Source: Bdellovibrionaceae bacterium UBA1609 (lineage in GTDB: Bacteria; Bdellovibrionota; Bdellovibrionia; Bdellovibrionales; UBA1609). Taken from it: a stretch of 64,000 bases of DNA. The stretch spans positions 62,001 through 126,000 of the forward strand of contig DCMZ01000010.1 in NCBI GenBank assembly GCA_002321895.1, written 5' to 3'. The first letter of the stretch is position 1, and each line of letters opens with the position of its first letter. Of this stretch, positions 46,368-55,486 are shown one piece after another. The notes beneath the pieces are model-generated. The model had not been told where the DNA came from, searched no databases, and saw nothing but the letters and a program-made list of their open reading frames with translations. Made by a program: the position numbers and the translations under genes.

Positions 46368-48440
46368 CTATTTAATTTCAATGTACTCCGCCGTGAAATC
46401 CGACTTTACTCCCACCTCGGTGTAATTGGCGGGCTCCCCTCTTTGGTTAGTTACATAGTCCAATTGCTTTGCAGGCACGGCCGTTCCCAATGTTTTAACA
46501 ATTAAATTTGGGTTTCCAGGATAGAGTCCTGTGGCCACTCTATGCAAGGTGGCTGGCGGAGAATAGTATTGAACCTTCTTATCATAAGAAACACCCTCTT
46601 CGTCATTCACTGCTGATCGCGCCAGCTCCATAAGATCATGTGTTACGGGCGCGGACTTAGCTTTCTCTATATCTACAGCTATGGATTGACGAAATAAATC
46701 ATAGGCGACCGATTCTAGCTCTTGTAAAGACATCTCGGACCCATTGGCATACTCAAGAATCACAGGTGTGTAGTCTTCCAACACATCTTCTACAACCGAA
46801 CTCACGACATCTAGGATTGGCATTACAATGGGCCCAATCTCAGCCTCCGACATCCCTTGCTGTTGCATTGCCACAGAAACGGCCTGAGCAAAATAATTGA
46901 TGTAAATAGCTGCTTTACCCTGAACATCGTCAGGAGAACTCAATTGGGATTCCTGAGAGTATTTTAAAATATCAAACACTATCATCTTAGCAATGATGGG
47001 ATGTACATATCCAACGAAATGCTCAGCGGACAATCCCGTTCTATCCACCAACTCATCCTTAAAACCTAATAATACCGCACCAGAAATAGCCGAACCTACA
47101 TCTTTCCAATTGGCATATGTTTCAATAAAATTGGCTGCAAGCTCAGCATTTGTGACGGGCTTCCACGCTAGACCCAGCCCCACTTCTTCCACTTGTGCTG
47201 GTTCGCTTTGGACACCGTCTCTTTTATATAAGGGATCAAAGTAGGGCACCACAGGCATTTCATGACCAAACTTGTCTCTCCATAGGTTTTTTGCTAGCTG
47301 AAAAAGTTTAATACCAGCAGCATCTCCAAAAACCTCTCTATAGCCCCTCTCATTTTGAGGAAGGTTTAATCCCACATTCATTACATGGGTAATGTGCTCT
47401 GCACAGTAGGTCGCAAAAACTTCTGCATCAGTAAGATAGTTAAAGAATGGCTGACACCCGGGAAGATCGGAGTCACTTTCGCACTCGCTTGCAGATCGAC
47501 CAGAAAGTTCCAAATTCACCCAGCTGCGATCAATCCAACCACGGTAATGCGCAAATACATTCTTTAGGTTCACATCAAACATATAGTCTTTTTTATAGTT
47601 ACTAGGAAACTGAACACCATCCATATTTAAAAGTCGTAAGGTGACATACAGATTTAGATTCAATATCTTAGGATTCACACCCTTAATGCCTACCATATAT
47701 ATGTTTGCCGGCTGGGTGCTGTATTCATTATCTCCATCCCACATCCATTTGTTGTCATGCAGACCAAATGGACTATTTGCAGTGATACCGCTCCCATAGT
47801 AGGCCCCAGTATGGCCAAAACTCATTTCAGGTTTATATGAACTACTTAACTGCCCAACTGGCAAAACGGAATAATCTGGGTGGGAATAGGATACGGGAGC
47901 AAAAATAGGACTGAAATTAACGGCCGTTTGTGGAGCATCGAGATCAGAGCGAAAAGTCTCTAACTCTGCATAAAAAGCAGAATCTATAGCATCGGACCCT
48001 AAAACCTTAGTTCCGTTAGCGGTAACTCCTTGTGAATTAAGCGGATAACAATCTTCTCCAACGTAATTTCCTGAACTGTCTTTATCGCATCGTGGAGAAT
48101 CCAGATCTTGATCCACTCCTGGTCTTTCTACATAGGGTAAAAACCGCATACCCACCTGGGTGTTCGAAGAGTTCACTGGGTAATGAATCTCTCGAATAAT
48201 GTAGGAAATTTCCTTAGACGATCCATCGGCTAACGGCACAGTCATTGGCTCTAACTGAAAAGAGCCAAACAAATCAGGATTCAACTTTTCCATATAATAG
48301 TTAGACATACTTTGCGAGGGTCTATACGGGCCTTTATAGACAATAGGGCCTTCATATTGTAGGTAGCCATTGTAGGTTTGTGCGTTTGAAACCGATGACG
48401 CTATTAAAGTCATAATCATTAACAAGAAAAGGGATCTCAT
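46368..48440 (-). CDS. Large exported protein of unknown function
   Basis: A 690-residue protein with a signal peptide (cleavage after SNA, residue 20). The mature part is soluble, with tyrosine/proline-rich N-terminal strands (YNGYLQYEGPIVYKGPYRP), cysteine pairs (CDKDSSGNYVGEDC; CESDSDLPGC) that could be disulfides, a calcium-like acidic loop (DQDLDSPRCDKDSSGNYVGED) and a helical C-terminal half. No catalytic motif is certain. It has its own promoter region with an eight-base G/C run beside the ribosome binding site AAGGAG, and its own terminator, so it is a single-gene unit next to the regulator pair. Confidence 0.8.
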   Translation of the reverse strand: MRSLFLLMIMTLIASSVSNAQTYNGYLQYEGPIVYKGPYRPSQSMSNYYMEKLNPDLFGSFQLEPMTVPLADGSSKEISYIIREIHYPVNSSNTQVGMRFLPYVERPGVDQDLDSPRCDKDSSGNYVGEDCYPLNSQGVTANGTKVLGSDAIDSAFYAELETFRSDLDAPQTAVNFSPIFAPVSYSHPDYSVLPVGQLSSSYKPEMSFGHTGAYYGSGITANSPFGLHDNKWMWDGDNEYSTQPANIYMVGIKGVNPKILNLNLYVTLRLLNMDGVQFPSNYKKDYMFDVNLKNVFAHYRGWIDRSWVNLELSGRSASECESDSDLPGCQPFFNYLTDAEVFATYCAEHITHVMNVGLNLPQNERGYREVFGDAAGIKLFQLAKNLWRDKFGHEMPVVPYFDPLYKRDGVQSEPAQVEEVGLGLAWKPVTNAELAANFIETYANWKDVGSAISGAVLLGFKDELVDRTGLSAEHFVGYVHPIIAKMIVFDILKYSQESQLSSPDDVQGKAAIYINYFAQAVSVAMQQQGMSEAEIGPIVMPILDVVSSVVEDVLEDYTPVILEYANGSEMSLQELESVAYDLFRQSIAVDIEKAKSAPVTHDLMELARSAVNDEEGVSYDKKVQYYSPPATLHRVATGLYPGNPNLIVKTLGTAVPAKQLDYVTNQRGEPANYTEVGVKSDFTAEYIEIK

Positions 48441-48455
48441 AACAAAAGTCTCCTT

Positions 48456-48463
48456 GGGGGGGG
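48456..48463 (-). repeat. Eight-base C homopolymer in the leader of the 690-residue protein gene
   Basis: On the coding strand eight C residues stand directly before CAAGGAG. Such runs can vary in length by slippage and change leader length, though not the reading frame here. Confidence 0.5.
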
Positions 48464-48651
48464 TAGGTGTTTTTCCAATTACCTAGCACGCACTTTTTAA
48501 TCCAATTAAGCACTTGTGACTTTCGTGAAATATTTTATGGTTTTGCATAAACTTGCGAACAAAACGCTAGCAAAACTCCAATAAAAGTAGAATATTAAAG
48601 TTACTGCGAAGACAAACCATAGTTTATTAATTTGAAATCCGTTAGGAATTT

Positions 48652-49251
48652 ATGAGTAAATTAAAAATTGAAACCCTTCACGGTAAAGAGCTCACTCCCC
48701 ACTTTGAATCCCTTAGTGATATACGCCTACAAGTGTTTAAAGAATGGCCTTATCTTTATGAAGGCAGCAAGGAATATGAACGTAAATATTTGGATGTCTA
48801 CTTTAATTGTGAACGATCACTCTGTCTTCTCATTAAAGATCAAACCGATAAAATAGTAGGCATATCTACAGCCATTCCTCTTACCGAAGAACATGATGAT
48901 CTGAAAAATCCTCTTGTCCGAGAAGGCTACGACGTTGATCGTTTGTTTTACTTTGCCGAGACCTGCTTACTTCCTTCCGCCCGAGGAAAAGGCATTTACC
49001 GAAAAATATTTGAGTTGAGAGAAAGTCACGCCAAATCCTACGGAGATGATTATACCCGCGTATGCTTTTGCGGAGTCCATCGAAGTGACTCTCACCCTTT
49101 ACGCCCAGAAGATTTTCAACCCTTAGATCCCATTTGGCAAAATTATGGTTTTCAAAAGGTTCCAGGATTAAATATGAATTTTACTTGGAAAGACGTTGAC
49201 CAAAAAAAAGAGACCGCGAAGTCTCTCGCGGTCTGGATGAAAAATATTTAA
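48652..49251 (+). CDS. GNAT-family acetyltransferase
   Basis: A 199-residue protein with the acetyl-CoA-binding signature of GNAT enzymes: strand FYFAETCLLPSARGKGIYRKIFELRESHA, where R-G-K-G-I-Y is the pyrophosphate loop, and a late NYGFQKVPGLNMNFTWK strand. Substrate unknown. The final codons contain a hairpin that works as terminator for the opposite gene (see 49202). The start follows a modest AGGA. Confidence 0.85.
   Translation: MSKLKIETLHGKELTPHFESLSDIRLQVFKEWPYLYEGSKEYERKYLDVYFNCERSLCLLIKDQTDKIVGISTAIPLTEEHDDLKNPLVREGYDVDRLFYFAETCLLPSARGKGIYRKIFELRESHAKSYGDDYTRVCFCGVHRSDSHPLRPEDFQPLDPIWQNYGFQKVPGLNMNFTWKDVDQKKETAKSLAVWMKNI
49202..49234 (-). terminator. Terminator for the beta-barrel gene embedded in the GNAT coding sequence
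   Basis: Minus strand: 9-base perfect stem (AGACCGCGA with TCGCGGTCT, 49211-49234), 6-base loop, then C and eight T residues (A-run at 49202-49209). It lies 30 bases past the stop of the gene ending at 49264, but inside the last 17 codons of the GNAT gene. Confidence 0.85.
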
Positions 49252-49263
49252 ATTATAAGGCGC

Positions 49264-49806
49264 TTAAAAAGACCAACCCAATTTAAAATCAAGACCTACA
49301 CCAAGAGTGGCTGGCACATCTTCAGTCTCACCTGTGAGATTTCCAGAACTATCCTCTACATCGATTTCTGATTCTGAAGCAGAACCAGCAAAGGCACCTA
49401 GGTTCATGTAAAAAGAATCCCAAACCCATTGATAACCTAAAATAACTCCAGAAGCTGTAACATCTGCCTCCGCCGTTTCCCCAGTAAACTCATCATCAAG
49501 TGTAAGGGACAAAGATCGAAAAGATCCACCTAGATAAAAAGAGTCTTGAAGCGCTCCGCTAAAATGATAGGAGATACTTCCACCAACCCCTTGGATTTCA
49601 TAATCAAAATCACCGAACTCAAAATTCCATGACTGAAAACTTGGAGTGATTACTATGTTGTTTGTAATAGCTATATCAATATCAACATCCACATAGCCTA
49701 TAAGAATAGTGATCGGATTGAACTTAACCCCAAACGTATTTGCATGGGCTGATGTCGTAATACCTAACATAGCCACTGCCACTAGAGCCAAAAATATTTG
49801 CTTCAC
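49264..49806 (-). CDS. Small outer-membrane beta-barrel protein
   Basis: A 180-residue protein with a signal peptide (to about residue 22, AHA) and then alternating-hydrophobicity strands (IDIAITNNIVITPSFQSWNFEFGDFDYEIQGVGGSISYHF, SFYLGGSFRSLSLTL, GVILGYQWVWDSFYMNLGAFAGSA), ending in GLDFKLGWSF with C-terminal Phe, the usual barrel signal. About eight strands fit the OmpA/OmpW-like or OmpX type. The GTG start follows AAAGGA. Monocistronic with its own terminator. Confidence 0.85.
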   Translation of the reverse strand: MKQIFLALVAVAMLGITTSAHANTFGVKFNPITILIGYVDVDIDIAITNNIVITPSFQSWNFEFGDFDYEIQGVGGSISYHFSGALQDSFYLGGSFRSLSLTLDDEFTGETAEADVTASGVILGYQWVWDSFYMNLGAFAGSASESEIDVEDSSGNLTGETEDVPATLGVGLDFKLGWSF

Positions 49807-49966
49807 AGTTGTATCCTTTGTTGTACTTGACTTAGCTCATTATGACCTTTTCAGATGACAAACATCACTGAAAATTCGCTTTTCAATACAATGGGCTTGC
49901 AAGAAAAACTCAAATGTCTTTCGATAGGTGCCCGCTTCAGGACTAAATGCTAGCATCATAGGCTAG

Positions 49967-50581
49967 TTATATTAGAGATTTTACCACAGAACGGCAATGC
50001 CGTTTGATACTCGCATGTCGAGAGGCTTCAGTGAATACGATATTATCCTCATAAATAACTTTACAAGTTTTGCCACTCATTAAGAGAGCCCAGTGTATGG
50101 TATGAGCAAACAGAACTTCCATCGCCCAAAACACGTCCTCTTCACTCGCCTCCGAACCCACCTCTTTCCGGATGACCTCCATTAAATATTTAGCCCCTGG
50201 AGGCCCCATCTCTTTTTCAGCGCACATCTTTTCAATAATACAAGGGGCTGGCATCGGAAAAGAATCTGACAACATAGTCATAAATGCATTTCTTAATTGT
50301 TTCGAATTATCTGTGAGAAAGTCGAAAATTTGGATAAATACATCTTCAACACACTTACCACTTTGAACGTAATTCTTAATTTCGCTTTCGAGCCAATCAT
50401 TGGAGCGCATAAATGTACTCCAATAGAGATTTTCTTTGTTATCAAAATGATAAGCAATTCCTGACAAATTAACACTCGCCAAATTAGCGATTTCTCTTAA
50501 AGAGGTTCCTTCGTAACCGTTTTCACTAAATAGCTTCTCAGCAGCAACTAAAATCTTCTCTTTGGTATCGACCTTATTCAT
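49967..50581 (-). CDS. TetR-family repressor of the efflux operon
   Basis: A 204-residue regulator. The N-terminal helix-turn-helix matches TetR (ILVAAEKLFSENGYEGTSLREIANLASVNLSGIAYHFDNKENLYW). The C-terminal ligand domain is of the CecR-like sort, with paired cysteines. Its ATG overlaps the RND stop by 4 bases, so it is the last gene of the operon and probably represses it. A palindrome over the promoter upstream of the TolC gene is a candidate operator. Confidence 0.93.
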   Translation of the reverse strand: MNKVDTKEKILVAAEKLFSENGYEGTSLREIANLASVNLSGIAYHFDNKENLYWSTFMRSNDWLESEIKNYVQSGKCVEDVFIQIFDFLTDNSKQLRNAFMTMLSDSFPMPAPCIIEKMCAEKEMGPPGAKYLMEVIRKEVGSEASEEDVFWAMEVLFAHTIHWALLMSGKTCKVIYEDNIVFTEASRHASIKRHCRSVVKSLI

Positions 50582-53500
50582 TGTGACACCTTCCCCATAT
50601 TCTTAGCACTACCCGATGATGAAAGATTTGATCCAAACCATTTTGTAAACAACCGTTCTCTCAATTTAGAAAAATCCTCCAATATGGCATAAGCTGCAGG
50701 AACCCACATCAATGTTAAAACCGTACCACTAGTCAACCCCCAAGCCATAGCTAAAGTCATAGGAACAAGAATCGCATCAGTGCCACCGATTCCATAGGCC
50801 GTAGGTAAAAGCCCACTGATCGTAGTCAGTGAACTCACTACAACAGCTCTCAACCGGAGACCGGAGGCTTTTACAAGCGCCTCCTCTAATTCCATTTTTT
50901 CCTCCTCCAGCAACTCCTGAATAAAAGTGATTAATACAATACCAGAATTCACAATTATCCCAGCAAGTCCAATAACCCCAATCAGAGCCAGAAAACTAAT
51001 AGGGCGTTGATGCAAGGCGAAGGCCACAGAAAACCCAACCAAACCCAGAGGAATCGTAGACATAATAATCACCGGCCTCAAATAGCTATTTAACAGAAAA
51101 ACCAACAACGCGAATATTCCGATCAAAGCCAGAACGAGAGCACTGGCTAAACTTTCCATAGACTCGTTAGTACTCTCCTGTTCTCCCCCGAATACAATCG
51201 ACACGTCTTTGTATTCTTCTTTTAGCTCTTTAAATTTTTCCTCTAAACGAGCATTAGCGGCCACGGCACTAATCACTTCACTATCAATATTGGCAGTGAT
51301 CGTGCGAGATCTTTTGAAGTCAAAACGCTTAATATGTGCTGAACCTGGCTCTTTTCTAAAATGCACAAATGCAGAAAGAGGAATAAGATACCCATCTCGA
51401 CCTAAAACCTTCAATTGTTTAAGATCATCGACGCTTTCTCGGCTTTCGCTTTTAAATCTTACAAAGATATCCACTTCTTTGTTATTCAGCGTTACATCGG
51501 AAACGACCTTCCCAGACACAGCTGTTCGAATAGCATCACCAACAGTATTTACATCTAACCCCAGCTGATCTGCTTTTTGGTAGTCAATATCGATATAAAC
51601 CTCATCATCACCAAAAGTATCTTGTACTTGTGCATCTCGCACACCCTCGACGGAATTCAACTCTGAAACAATAGCAGTCACCACTGCATCTAAGCTTTCG
51701 GAGTTATTAGATCTAAAAGTCGCATTTACTGGTTCACCCACTGGAGGCCCATTTACCATTGCTTCGTATTCCACATCTTCAATGGGACTCTGTAGGGCTC
51801 TTAAAGATTCCAACATTTCAGTGTGAGGAATATTATTTCTAGTATGTTCGTTCACATACATTATGATAATCCCTACATCTTCAGCTTCTTTGGCTTTTGG
51901 GTCACTGGGCCCAAGGGTAGAGACCCCAGCTCTAGCAACTAAATGTGAAATTTTATCTCCAAACTCTTCTTTAATCTTCAGAGATAAATGAGTTAGCGCT
52001 TCATCTGTGGCCTCAAGCTGTGTCCCCTTAGGCATAGTCACTCGAGCGGCATAGATTTCAGTTTGGTCAGGCGGAAACAGCATAAACTTATTACCCACCG
52101 TCATCATTAGCAAAGACAACACCAGTAATCCGGAAAAAATCGCCGCTGTGATATATCTATGCCGAACAGTCCATCTCATAATATTTTCAAACTTCGGAAT
52201 AAACACCCTTTGAAACCAATCCGATTGAGCCTTGTTTCCACCCGCCTTTGAAACACCCTCTAGCCTGGTTGGCAGAAAGAAAAAACACTCAGCCAAACTA
52301 ATAAGTAGAGCTGTAGAAACAATTATGGGGATAAATTTTATAAACTGCCCCATTATTCCTTTAGTAACAAGCATCGGTAAAAACGCAGCAATGGTTGTCA
52401 GGGCCGTAATTGTAATCGGCAGCCAAAGAGTTTTCATAGATTGTAATATGGCAGCCCGAGGAGTGTAACCATCACCTAGTAACCGAGTGTAGTTTTCACT
52501 TATAACTACAGAGTTATCTACCAGCAATCCAATAGCTATCACCAACGCCAAAATCGTAATGGCATCTAGATTCGTTCCAAAAACAGGCATAAAACCAAAG
52601 GTGGCAATAATAGCAATGGGCAAAGATAAACTTGCCATTACCCCCAAACGACCAGGCAGAAATATGAGTAGAAAAAATATGACCAGTGCCAATCCTGAGA
52701 CCGCGTTGCTGGTTAGCACTGCCACTCTATTTTTAACTTTTAAAGCTTCATTATTGTAAACTTCAAATTTGAAATTCTCCCCATATTTCTTACGAAAAAT
52801 TTCCATCTTACTATCAATACGCCCAACCAGGTTGATTGTATCAGCGCCACCTTTTTTAGTAGCCACTAACAAAGTTGCTGGCTCACCGTTGTGGCTTGCA
52901 TATACTTTAGCCTCTTCCTCACCATCTTTTACATTGGCTACATCTTTTAAAAATATGGACTGTCCGGATCCGTTGGACCGAATAAGTAGATTATCCAACT
53001 CCTCTTTCGAGTGCACTTTCCCTTCAATTCTTAGAAGCTGCTGGGTCGACCCTTTTTGTAAGTGTCCGCCGGGCTTATTTACATTTCGTTTTTCTATTGC
53101 ACGAACAACTTCATTTACGCCAACATGAAAAGACTGAAGTTTATTAGCATCCAGATGAACCTCAAAGGTTCTCTCTCTAAATCCGACTTCACGAACATTT
53201 AAAATATCTTTGTCATCTTCGATATCGTCAGCCAGCATATCCGCAACAATATCTCGAGCTCGGTTTTCATTATTTCCAATAATAGCCATCTCTATTACAG
53301 GAAACTCTTCAGATTTAATTTCTAAAAACACCGGCGGATCCCTTAGATCTCCGGGAAGAATTGCTCGATCGACCGATCTTTGTAAATCCGTCATGAGCTC
53401 CGTCACATTAACATTATCGATATCTCCACGAATAAAAATAGAACTTAGACCGGCCTGACTCACGGATCTAACGTCTTTTATTCCACTCACAGCTCTGATT

Positions 53501-53712
53501 TCGTCTTCGATCGGCTTAGTAATCTTATTCTCAACCACCTTCGCTGAAGCTCCATCATAGACAGTGGTCACTTGCACCATAGCAAAATCAACAGCAGGAA
53601 AAGACTCCGCGTTTAATTTAAATAGCCCACCGATTCCGAACAACATAACAAAGGCCATAAGTACAATTGTGAACTTCTTATTATTAAGAAAAAACTCCGT
53701 TAATGAGATCAT
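50578..53712 (-). CDS. RND efflux transporter permease
   Basis: A 1044-residue inner-membrane pump of the AcrB/HAE kind. Twelve membrane segments flank two large periplasmic loops. The N-terminus (SLTEFFLNNKKFTIVLMAFVMLFGIGG) and the TM4 proton-relay region (VIAIGLLVDNSVVISENYTRLLGDGY) with one aspartate are visible. The second half repeats the plan (PLGLVGFSVAFALHQRPISFLALIGVIGLAGIIVNSGIVLI). It overlaps the TolC-like gene upstream and the TetR gene downstream by 4 bases each. No membrane-fusion protein is encoded nearby. Substrates unknown. Confidence 0.95.
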   Translation of the reverse strand: MISLTEFFLNNKKFTIVLMAFVMLFGIGGLFKLNAESFPAVDFAMVQVTTVYDGASAKVVENKITKPIEDEIRAVSGIKDVRSVSQAGLSSIFIRGDIDNVNVTELMTDLQRSVDRAILPGDLRDPPVFLEIKSEEFPVIEMAIIGNNENRARDIVADMLADDIEDDKDILNVREVGFRERTFEVHLDANKLQSFHVGVNEVVRAIEKRNVNKPGGHLQKGSTQQLLRIEGKVHSKEELDNLLIRSNGSGQSIFLKDVANVKDGEEEAKVYASHNGEPATLLVATKKGGADTINLVGRIDSKMEIFRKKYGENFKFEVYNNEALKVKNRVAVLTSNAVSGLALVIFFLLIFLPGRLGVMASLSLPIAIIATFGFMPVFGTNLDAITILALVIAIGLLVDNSVVISENYTRLLGDGYTPRAAILQSMKTLWLPITITALTTIAAFLPMLVTKGIMGQFIKFIPIIVSTALLISLAECFFFLPTRLEGVSKAGGNKAQSDWFQRVFIPKFENIMRWTVRHRYITAAIFSGLLVLSLLMMTVGNKFMLFPPDQTEIYAARVTMPKGTQLEATDEALTHLSLKIKEEFGDKISHLVARAGVSTLGPSDPKAKEAEDVGIIIMYVNEHTRNNIPHTEMLESLRALQSPIEDVEYEAMVNGPPVGEPVNATFRSNNSESLDAVVTAIVSELNSVEGVRDAQVQDTFGDDEVYIDIDYQKADQLGLDVNTVGDAIRTAVSGKVVSDVTLNNKEVDIFVRFKSESRESVDDLKQLKVLGRDGYLIPLSAFVHFRKEPGSAHIKRFDFKRSRTITANIDSEVISAVAANARLEEKFKELKEEYKDVSIVFGGEQESTNESMESLASALVLALIGIFALLVFLLNSYLRPVIIMSTIPLGLVGFSVAFALHQRPISFLALIGVIGLAGIIVNSGIVLITFIQELLEEEKMELEEALVKASGLRLRAVVVSSLTTISGLLPTAYGIGGTDAILVPMTLAMAWGLTSGTVLTLMWVPAAYAILEDFSKLRERLFTKWFGSNLSSSGSAKNMGKVSQ

Positions 53713-55202
53713 GACTTACCTCCAATTCGATTAACGATACAGGGGTCATCTGTAAAAACCTGAAAGTAATCATATAAAGTTGTTATAACTAATAATTGAG
53801 TATCAATGGTTGTCAGTTTCGTATTCAAAAGCTGATCTTGTTCGCCCAATAGATTATTCAAAGAGATCCTTGCTTGTCGGAATTTCTTTCGACTAGACTG
53901 AATACTAGTGGTCAAATTCTTATCATTCACATTCAGACTGGCAATAGCCTGGTTAAGCAAATGAACCATAGAGACAGTTTGTTTATGCTTTGCTCGCACC
54001 TGACCGGTTAACTGAGTCTTTTCCGCCAAATACATAAAATATTCTGACTTTTCCTTGGCCTCTTTAGCCTTGCTATCCTCTGAACCCAGAGGAACAGTTA
54101 TAGATAAACCCAGCTGATAACCCGATTTACTGTTGTCACTAAACTCTTCTAGAGAATCAGCATAACCTTGCTCTACCCCCGAGTACTGCAATCTCGTGTT
54201 CAATTGGATATCTAAATCGGAATATCTTCGGCTTATAATCTTTTTTTGCTCATAGCTTTGTTCGACAATATCAAGAAGCTCATCAATCTTTGTATTTTCC
54301 CAAGGCACTGTCGAGGTATTACCAATGGCATTAGCACACTGGTATACGGCCGCATATTTATCAGTTAACTCCTCTACCGAGATTTGGATTTCACTTTCTA
54401 ACAACTCGGGAAGTTCTGACTTGAGAGATTGGATATACAGATCTCTCTGATACTCTAAATTTTTAAGGACAGCTTCACGGCTGGCCACCTGAGCACGATA
54501 TCGAGCCACTTCTCCTTTGTCGGCAATGTACTGACGACCTCTCTTCTGAGCATCTCTCAATTGTTGACGAGAAGATTTCAAAAGCTCTTCGGTAACATCT
54601 AACTTTAATCGTGTTGCCACAATATTCCAATACAACTTTCTCAATTCTAGCTCAGCAATATGCATATTAATGCCTGACTGGATTTCAGATTTTTCATGAC
54701 TTAATTTTGCGTCTTTTAGTTCTGCCCGATCCACACGTCCAAATAAATTTCTCCATAGATCAATGCTAAAATCCATAGTCACACCGGTTCTGGTCGCTTC
54801 ATCAATATTTCCATCCACTGTGGACTGTTGATCCGCAAAAACTCTAGCATCCAAAGAAAGACCACCGGAAAACTTTTTTTGCACACCGGTTTGATAGGTA
54901 TATGTCGGACCGAAAGTAGGAATAAAAGAAGCGATCGCCTCTTCATCGGAATCAGAATGATTGATTTGGGAAACCCATTGCCATTGATAGTTTTGGTCCA
55001 CGGCATGTCTCTGGTAGGTTTGCATAAATTGATTCGCTAAAACCTGTTGACGCTGGGAACTGCCAGATTGGAAGTACTGAATCAGCTTTTGCTCATCCAA
55101 TTGAATGATTTTAACACCATTCTCCGCCTTTAGTGTATCTGCATACGCATACCCAACACCCCATAAAATGGACGTAAAAATCAATAATCTTTTTAATATC
55201 AT
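53709..55202 (-). CDS. TolC-family outer-membrane efflux protein
   Basis: A 497-residue protein with a signal peptide (cleavage near YAYA, residue 21) and two OEP-type repeats of long helices (RAELKDAKLSHEKSEIQSGINMHIAELELRKLYWNIVATRLK; AKHKQTVSMVHLLNQAIASL). The plan is that of TolC-like trimers with a barrel and periplasmic tunnel. It is the first gene of the operon with the RND pump and TetR. Overlaps the pump start by 4 bases. Confidence 0.92.
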   Translation of the reverse strand: MILKRLLIFTSILWGVGYAYADTLKAENGVKIIQLDEQKLIQYFQSGSSQRQQVLANQFMQTYQRHAVDQNYQWQWVSQINHSDSDEEAIASFIPTFGPTYTYQTGVQKKFSGGLSLDARVFADQQSTVDGNIDEATRTGVTMDFSIDLWRNLFGRVDRAELKDAKLSHEKSEIQSGINMHIAELELRKLYWNIVATRLKLDVTEELLKSSRQQLRDAQKRGRQYIADKGEVARYRAQVASREAVLKNLEYQRDLYIQSLKSELPELLESEIQISVEELTDKYAAVYQCANAIGNTSTVPWENTKIDELLDIVEQSYEQKKIISRRYSDLDIQLNTRLQYSGVEQGYADSLEEFSDNSKSGYQLGLSITVPLGSEDSKAKEAKEKSEYFMYLAEKTQLTGQVRAKHKQTVSMVHLLNQAIASLNVNDKNLTTSIQSSRKKFRQARISLNNLLGEQDQLLNTKLTTIDTQLLVITTLYDYFQVFTDDPCIVNRIGGKS

Positions 55203-55319
55203 TTTTGAACCTCAAATGGTTTAAAGTCTTTTTTAGAACAACTGATCTAATCCTAAGGGGTTCCACATTAAAAATCCATAACTTTTTAGATCGATCGTTC
55301 GAATTTTTATATCTAGCTG

Positions 55320-55347
55320 ATTTTACACATATTTACAAGCATGTAAA
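55320..55347 (-). promoter_or_regulatory. Efflux operon promoter overlapped by a palindrome
   Basis: Minus strand: -35 TTTACA (55347-55342) and -10 TAAAAT (55325-55320) with a 16-base spacer. The -35 lies in an inverted repeat TTTACA-AGCA-TGTAAA (55332-55347). This places a likely TetR operator where it would block RNA polymerase. It is about 120 bases before the TolC-like start. Confidence 0.6.
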
Positions 55348-55486
55348 GAGAGACACTTGTTCTAATCTGATTCTAATTTTGAGACAACCTGCCGCCCCAA
55401 TGTCCAGTTTTGTTAGAATTGTGTAATGAATCACGACCTTGCTCCGATCTAGTAAATAGCTATTTGTCTAGCAACGAGGAGGCACT

